Origin: an uncultured Eubacteriales bacterium
GTDB lineage: Bacteria; Bacillota; Clostridia; Christensenellales; CALVMC01
Length of the DNA stretch: 64,000 nucleotides
Reading direction: 5' to 3'
Assembly (NCBI GenBank): GCA_949296455.1
Contig: CASFOZ010000004.1
Location: 62,001 to 126,000, forward strand
The notes under the pieces are model-generated. The model saw only the letters and a program-made list of their open reading frames with translations, was not told the DNA's origin and ran no database searches. This document shows positions 61,820 through 64,000 of the stretch, piece after piece; position 1 is the first letter of the stretch; the number at the start of each line of letters is the position of its first letter. Made by a program: the position numbers and the translations under genes.

Positions 61820-63436
61820 ATGTTAAATAACGCACTTAATCCGGTAGCTTTTTCTATCGGCGGATTGGAAGTCAAATGGTATGCAATTATTTTAGTGACC
61901 GGAATGATTGCCGGATTGATTTACATTATTTTAGACGGTAAAAGATATAAACTTTCCAGCGATTTTGCCATAGAATGTTGGTTATGGTGTATAGTGCTTG
62001 CTATAATATTTGCAAGATTCTTTTATGTAATAGCTCATCCGAGCATATATTTCCCGATAGAATCGTGGGACGATTTTTTAAATTTATTCAAGATATGGAA
62101 CGGCGGTATAACCATACTCGGCGGAATACTTGGCGGAATTCTCGGAGCATATATCGCAAGCGTTCGATACAGAAGGAATTTTTTAATGGTATGTGACTAT
62201 TGTGCGCCGGCGGTTTTAATCGGACAGATTATCGGAAGGTGGGGCAACTATGTAAATCAGGAAGCATACGGTGTAGTTGTTACCAATCCCGATTTACAAT
62301 GGTTTCCTTTTTCGGTTTATATCGACCAGACGCAACAGTGGCACTGTGCGACTTTTTTCTATGAAATAGTACTTAACGCCATAGGTTTTGTTGTACTGTA
62401 TCTATTAAGCAGGAAGGTAAAACATAACGGAATTATTGCAGGCGGATATATTTTTTGGTATTGCGTCGTAAGGGCAATCCTCGAAACTTTCAGATTAGAC
62501 GCCGTAGTTACGGACAGCGGACTCAGAGTAACGCAGCTTATTTGCATAATTTTTGCTATTATATCTTTTGTAATCATAATGCTTATACATTTCAAGGTAT
62601 TCGATAAAATCGACAAAAAAGGCTGGCTTTTAAAAGCGCCTGCCGTTGCTGCGGGGGATATTCCTCTCGAAGAGAGAAAGAAAGGGAAAAAGAAAAAACT
62701 TTCCGAAGCCGTAGAAGGCGAAGACAATTATACCGTTGAAAATAATTCTGACAGATTCAACGAGATAGTAAACGGAATACTCGAAGAAAAAAAGAAATTA
62801 AAAGAAGAGAATGCTTTAAAAGAAGAAAGCAAAAAAACCGAAGAGACGGTAGAATCGGGAAAAGACGATTTATCTGAAAAAAGCGATTTTGCAGGCGATA
62901 ATAAAGAAAAATCGGTTACCGACAATAACGGCGGGAATGGAAAAAATCCCGCAGACGGTCTTTCAGTTAAAGACGCTACTTCAACCGATATTGAAAATCA
63001 ATCGGATTTAATTTCCGATAAAGATACTGTTTCCGCAAAAAACAAAACGACTTCGAAAAAGAATGCCGTGTCTTCTGTAAAAAGTTCTTTAAATAGCGGT
63101 AAAGAAAGCAAGGCAAACGGCGGTTCGTCAAAGGCGGGCAGTATCGGTTCTTTTAAAACGGATACTCAAAAGAAAAGCAAAACTGCGGATAAAACTTCTT
63201 CCAATATCGAAGAAACGGATAAAGATTTAAAAGTAAAGGAAAGTACGGTAAAAAAGACTTCCGTTTCCTCTGATAGCGTAAATAAAAAAACCGTAAAAAA
63301 CAGTAGTTCTGCTTCAAAAAGTTCTTCAAAAAGCGGAAAGGCAAGTTCTGCTGCAAAAAGTTCTTCAAAAAGCGGAACGGCAAACGCTGCTGCAAAAAGC
63401 AAACCTAAAAGCGGAACAACGGCAAAAAAGGATTAA
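61820..63436 (+). CDS. lgt: Prolipoprotein diacylglyceryl transferase with long basic tail
   Basis: This integral membrane enzyme transfers diacylglycerol to the lipobox cysteine of preprolipoproteins. The core (residues 1-275) has about seven helices and the Lgt signature GRWGNYVNQEAYG, plus NGGITILGGILGG. Typical Lgt ends near residue 280. Here the frame runs on for about 260 more residues of charged, Ser/Lys-rich low complexity, with repeats of KSSSKSGK/T near the end. The tail should be cytoplasmic. No frameshift is needed to explain it. AAGGTGG precedes the ATG. Confidence 0.92.
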   Translation: MLNNALNPVAFSIGGLEVKWYAIILVTGMIAGLIYIILDGKRYKLSSDFAIECWLWCIVLAIIFARFFYVIAHPSIYFPIESWDDFLNLFKIWNGGITILGGILGGILGAYIASVRYRRNFLMVCDYCAPAVLIGQIIGRWGNYVNQEAYGVVVTNPDLQWFPFSVYIDQTQQWHCATFFYEIVLNAIGFVVLYLLSRKVKHNGIIAGGYIFWYCVVRAILETFRLDAVVTDSGLRVTQLICIIFAIISFVIIMLIHFKVFDKIDKKGWLLKAPAVAAGDIPLEERKKGKKKKLSEAVEGEDNYTVENNSDRFNEIVNGILEEKKKLKEENALKEESKKTEETVESGKDDLSEKSDFAGDNKEKSVTDNNGGNGKNPADGLSVKDATSTDIENQSDLISDKDTVSAKNKTTSKKNAVSSVKSSLNSGKESKANGGSSKAGSIGSFKTDTQKKSKTADKTSSNIEETDKDLKVKESTVKKTSVSSDSVNKKTVKNSSSASKSSSKSGKASSAAKSSSKSGTANAAAKSKPKSGTTAKKD

Positions 63437-63563
63437 TACTAAAATATTTTAGACAATACTTTTAAAACGAATAAAAGTATTAAAATAATCGGCTTTGAAT
63501 TGAAAACGTCATTATCAAATTGCCGATTTATAAAACAGTCGGAAGAAACATATCGGTATTAAG

Positions 63564-63584
63564 AAAAACCTTTTAAAGGTTTTT
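63564..63584 (+). terminator. Terminator after lgt
   Basis: AAAACCTTTTAAAGGTTTT palindrome, 128 bases after the lgt stop and just before the next gene. Confidence 0.7.
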
Positions 63585-63613
63585 CGCTTTATCGGAAACG
63601 GCGGAAAAAAATT

Positions 63614-64000
63614 ATGAAAAATCATAAATTTGTATTTTTTGTCACGGTTGGAATAATATCGTTTATATTTTCCCTTATAGGGCTTTTGTCCGCACTCGGA
63701 ATTGCCGATATTTATTTTATTTCGAGTTGGTATCTTGCGGTTATACTCTATCTTTGCGCAATTTCGGTATGTTTTGCCGTATGCTATAATTCGCCGGTAT
63801 TTTATGCTTTTGCATTAATTACAGCCGGTCTTTTTCTGTATATAAGCATTACGCAAAGATTAAATTACGGATACGAAAGGCTTTTCGGTATAGTCATTAT
63901 CTGTATAGGATTAGGATTTTTATTGAATGCGTATTTAAACAGAAATACTTACTTTTGGCTCAGAAGCGGTATATTTTTTACGGTAAGCGGTATTATTTTA
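63614..64000 (+). CDS. Hypothetical membrane protein (partial, runs off the window)
   Basis: The open frame begins ATG 63614 (MKNHKFVFFVTVGIISFIFS) and is still open at the window edge, after 129 residues. At least four hydrophobic helices with short loops are visible. No ribosome binding site better than GGCGG is seen. No family was recognised from this part. Confidence 0.65.
   Translation, partial: MKNHKFVFFVTVGIISFIFSLIGLLSALGIADIYFISSWYLAVILYLCAISVCFAVCYNSPVFYAFALITAGLFLYISITQRLNYGYERLFGIVIICIGLGFLLNAYLNRNTYFWLRSGIFFTVSGIIL

Overview
The window looks like a contiguous piece of chromosome from a low-G+C, anaerobic Firmicute of the Clostridia type, possibly an uncultured gut lineage. The evidence is an Rnf ferredoxin:NAD+ oxidoreductase operon, a four-subunit 2-oxoacid:ferredoxin oxidoreductase, a Firmicute-type L27 precursor with its Prp protease, a short NrdD-tail-like protein, class II GalT, AT-rich intergenic DNA and strong AAGGAGG-type ribosome binding sites. 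No prophage, insertion sequence, CRISPR array or rRNA was found. The standard genetic code fits, and both tRNAs fold normally.

Layout. 1-2829: end of the rnf operon (D-tail, G, E, A, B). 3066-9977: Ppx/GppA phosphatase, the rpsF-ssb-rpsR operon, an esterase, a P-loop ATPase (minus strand), an unusual RNA polymerase alpha-CTD/WG-repeat fusion and a divergent MreB. 10265-17629: a 2454-residue lipoprotein built from InlB-type and private tandem repeats. 18115-24709: minD, minE, a small membrane protein, SpoIVFB-like protease, an XRE/zinc-ribbon cassette, RNase G, rplU, prp and rpmA. This is the Bacillus mreB-min-spoIVF-rplU-ysxB-rpmA neighbourhood with losses and insertions. 24899-34502: Ogg-type glycosylase, VOR operon, malQ, phosphopantetheinyl transferase, acyl carrier protein, leuA (minus) and asnS. 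34681-38087: tRNA-Thr, a LytTR/DUF3021 pair with what looks like its own operator, an isochorismatase-family hydrolase and membrane proteins. 38210-41652: serC-serA-small glycyl-radical-like gene (minus) and a nucleotidyltransferase. 41912-47486: RNase J, TrmR, TrhP, a GT-B-like protein, a Dabb protein and a cyclophilin. 47578-51179: an anchored extracytoplasmic protein, MurG (both minus) and a monoglyceride-lipase-like hydrolase. 51381-57050: a 1889-residue GLUG/InlB surface protein with a lysine-rich tail. 57345-64000: DUF2804, tRNA-Leu followed by structured repeats, aquaporin, GalT, Lgt with a 260-residue basic tail, and a cut-off membrane protein.

How the genes work together. Rnf and VOR both turn over ferredoxin, linking amino-acid or 2-oxoacid fermentation to an ion gradient and NADH. 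RNase J and RNase G account for much of RNA decay and processing. TrhP and TrmR are predicted to make 5-hydroxyuridine and then 5-methoxyuridine at tRNA position 34. Lgt would modify the lipobox cysteine of the giant lipoprotein. Min proteins, MreB and MurG belong to division and wall growth.

Most interesting items: a LytTR operator (two 9-bp direct repeats 12 bp apart) just upstream of the LytTR gene's own promoter; two TCCCA-N6-TGGGA operators around the XRE/zinc-ribbon promoter; an alpha-CTD/WG fusion; two membrane proteins with long lysine-rich cytoplasmic tails; an InlB repeat predicted on the cytoplasmic side of a membrane segment; and a cluster of structured repeats after tRNA-Leu. No complete undescribed multi-gene system could be demonstrated from sequence alone.
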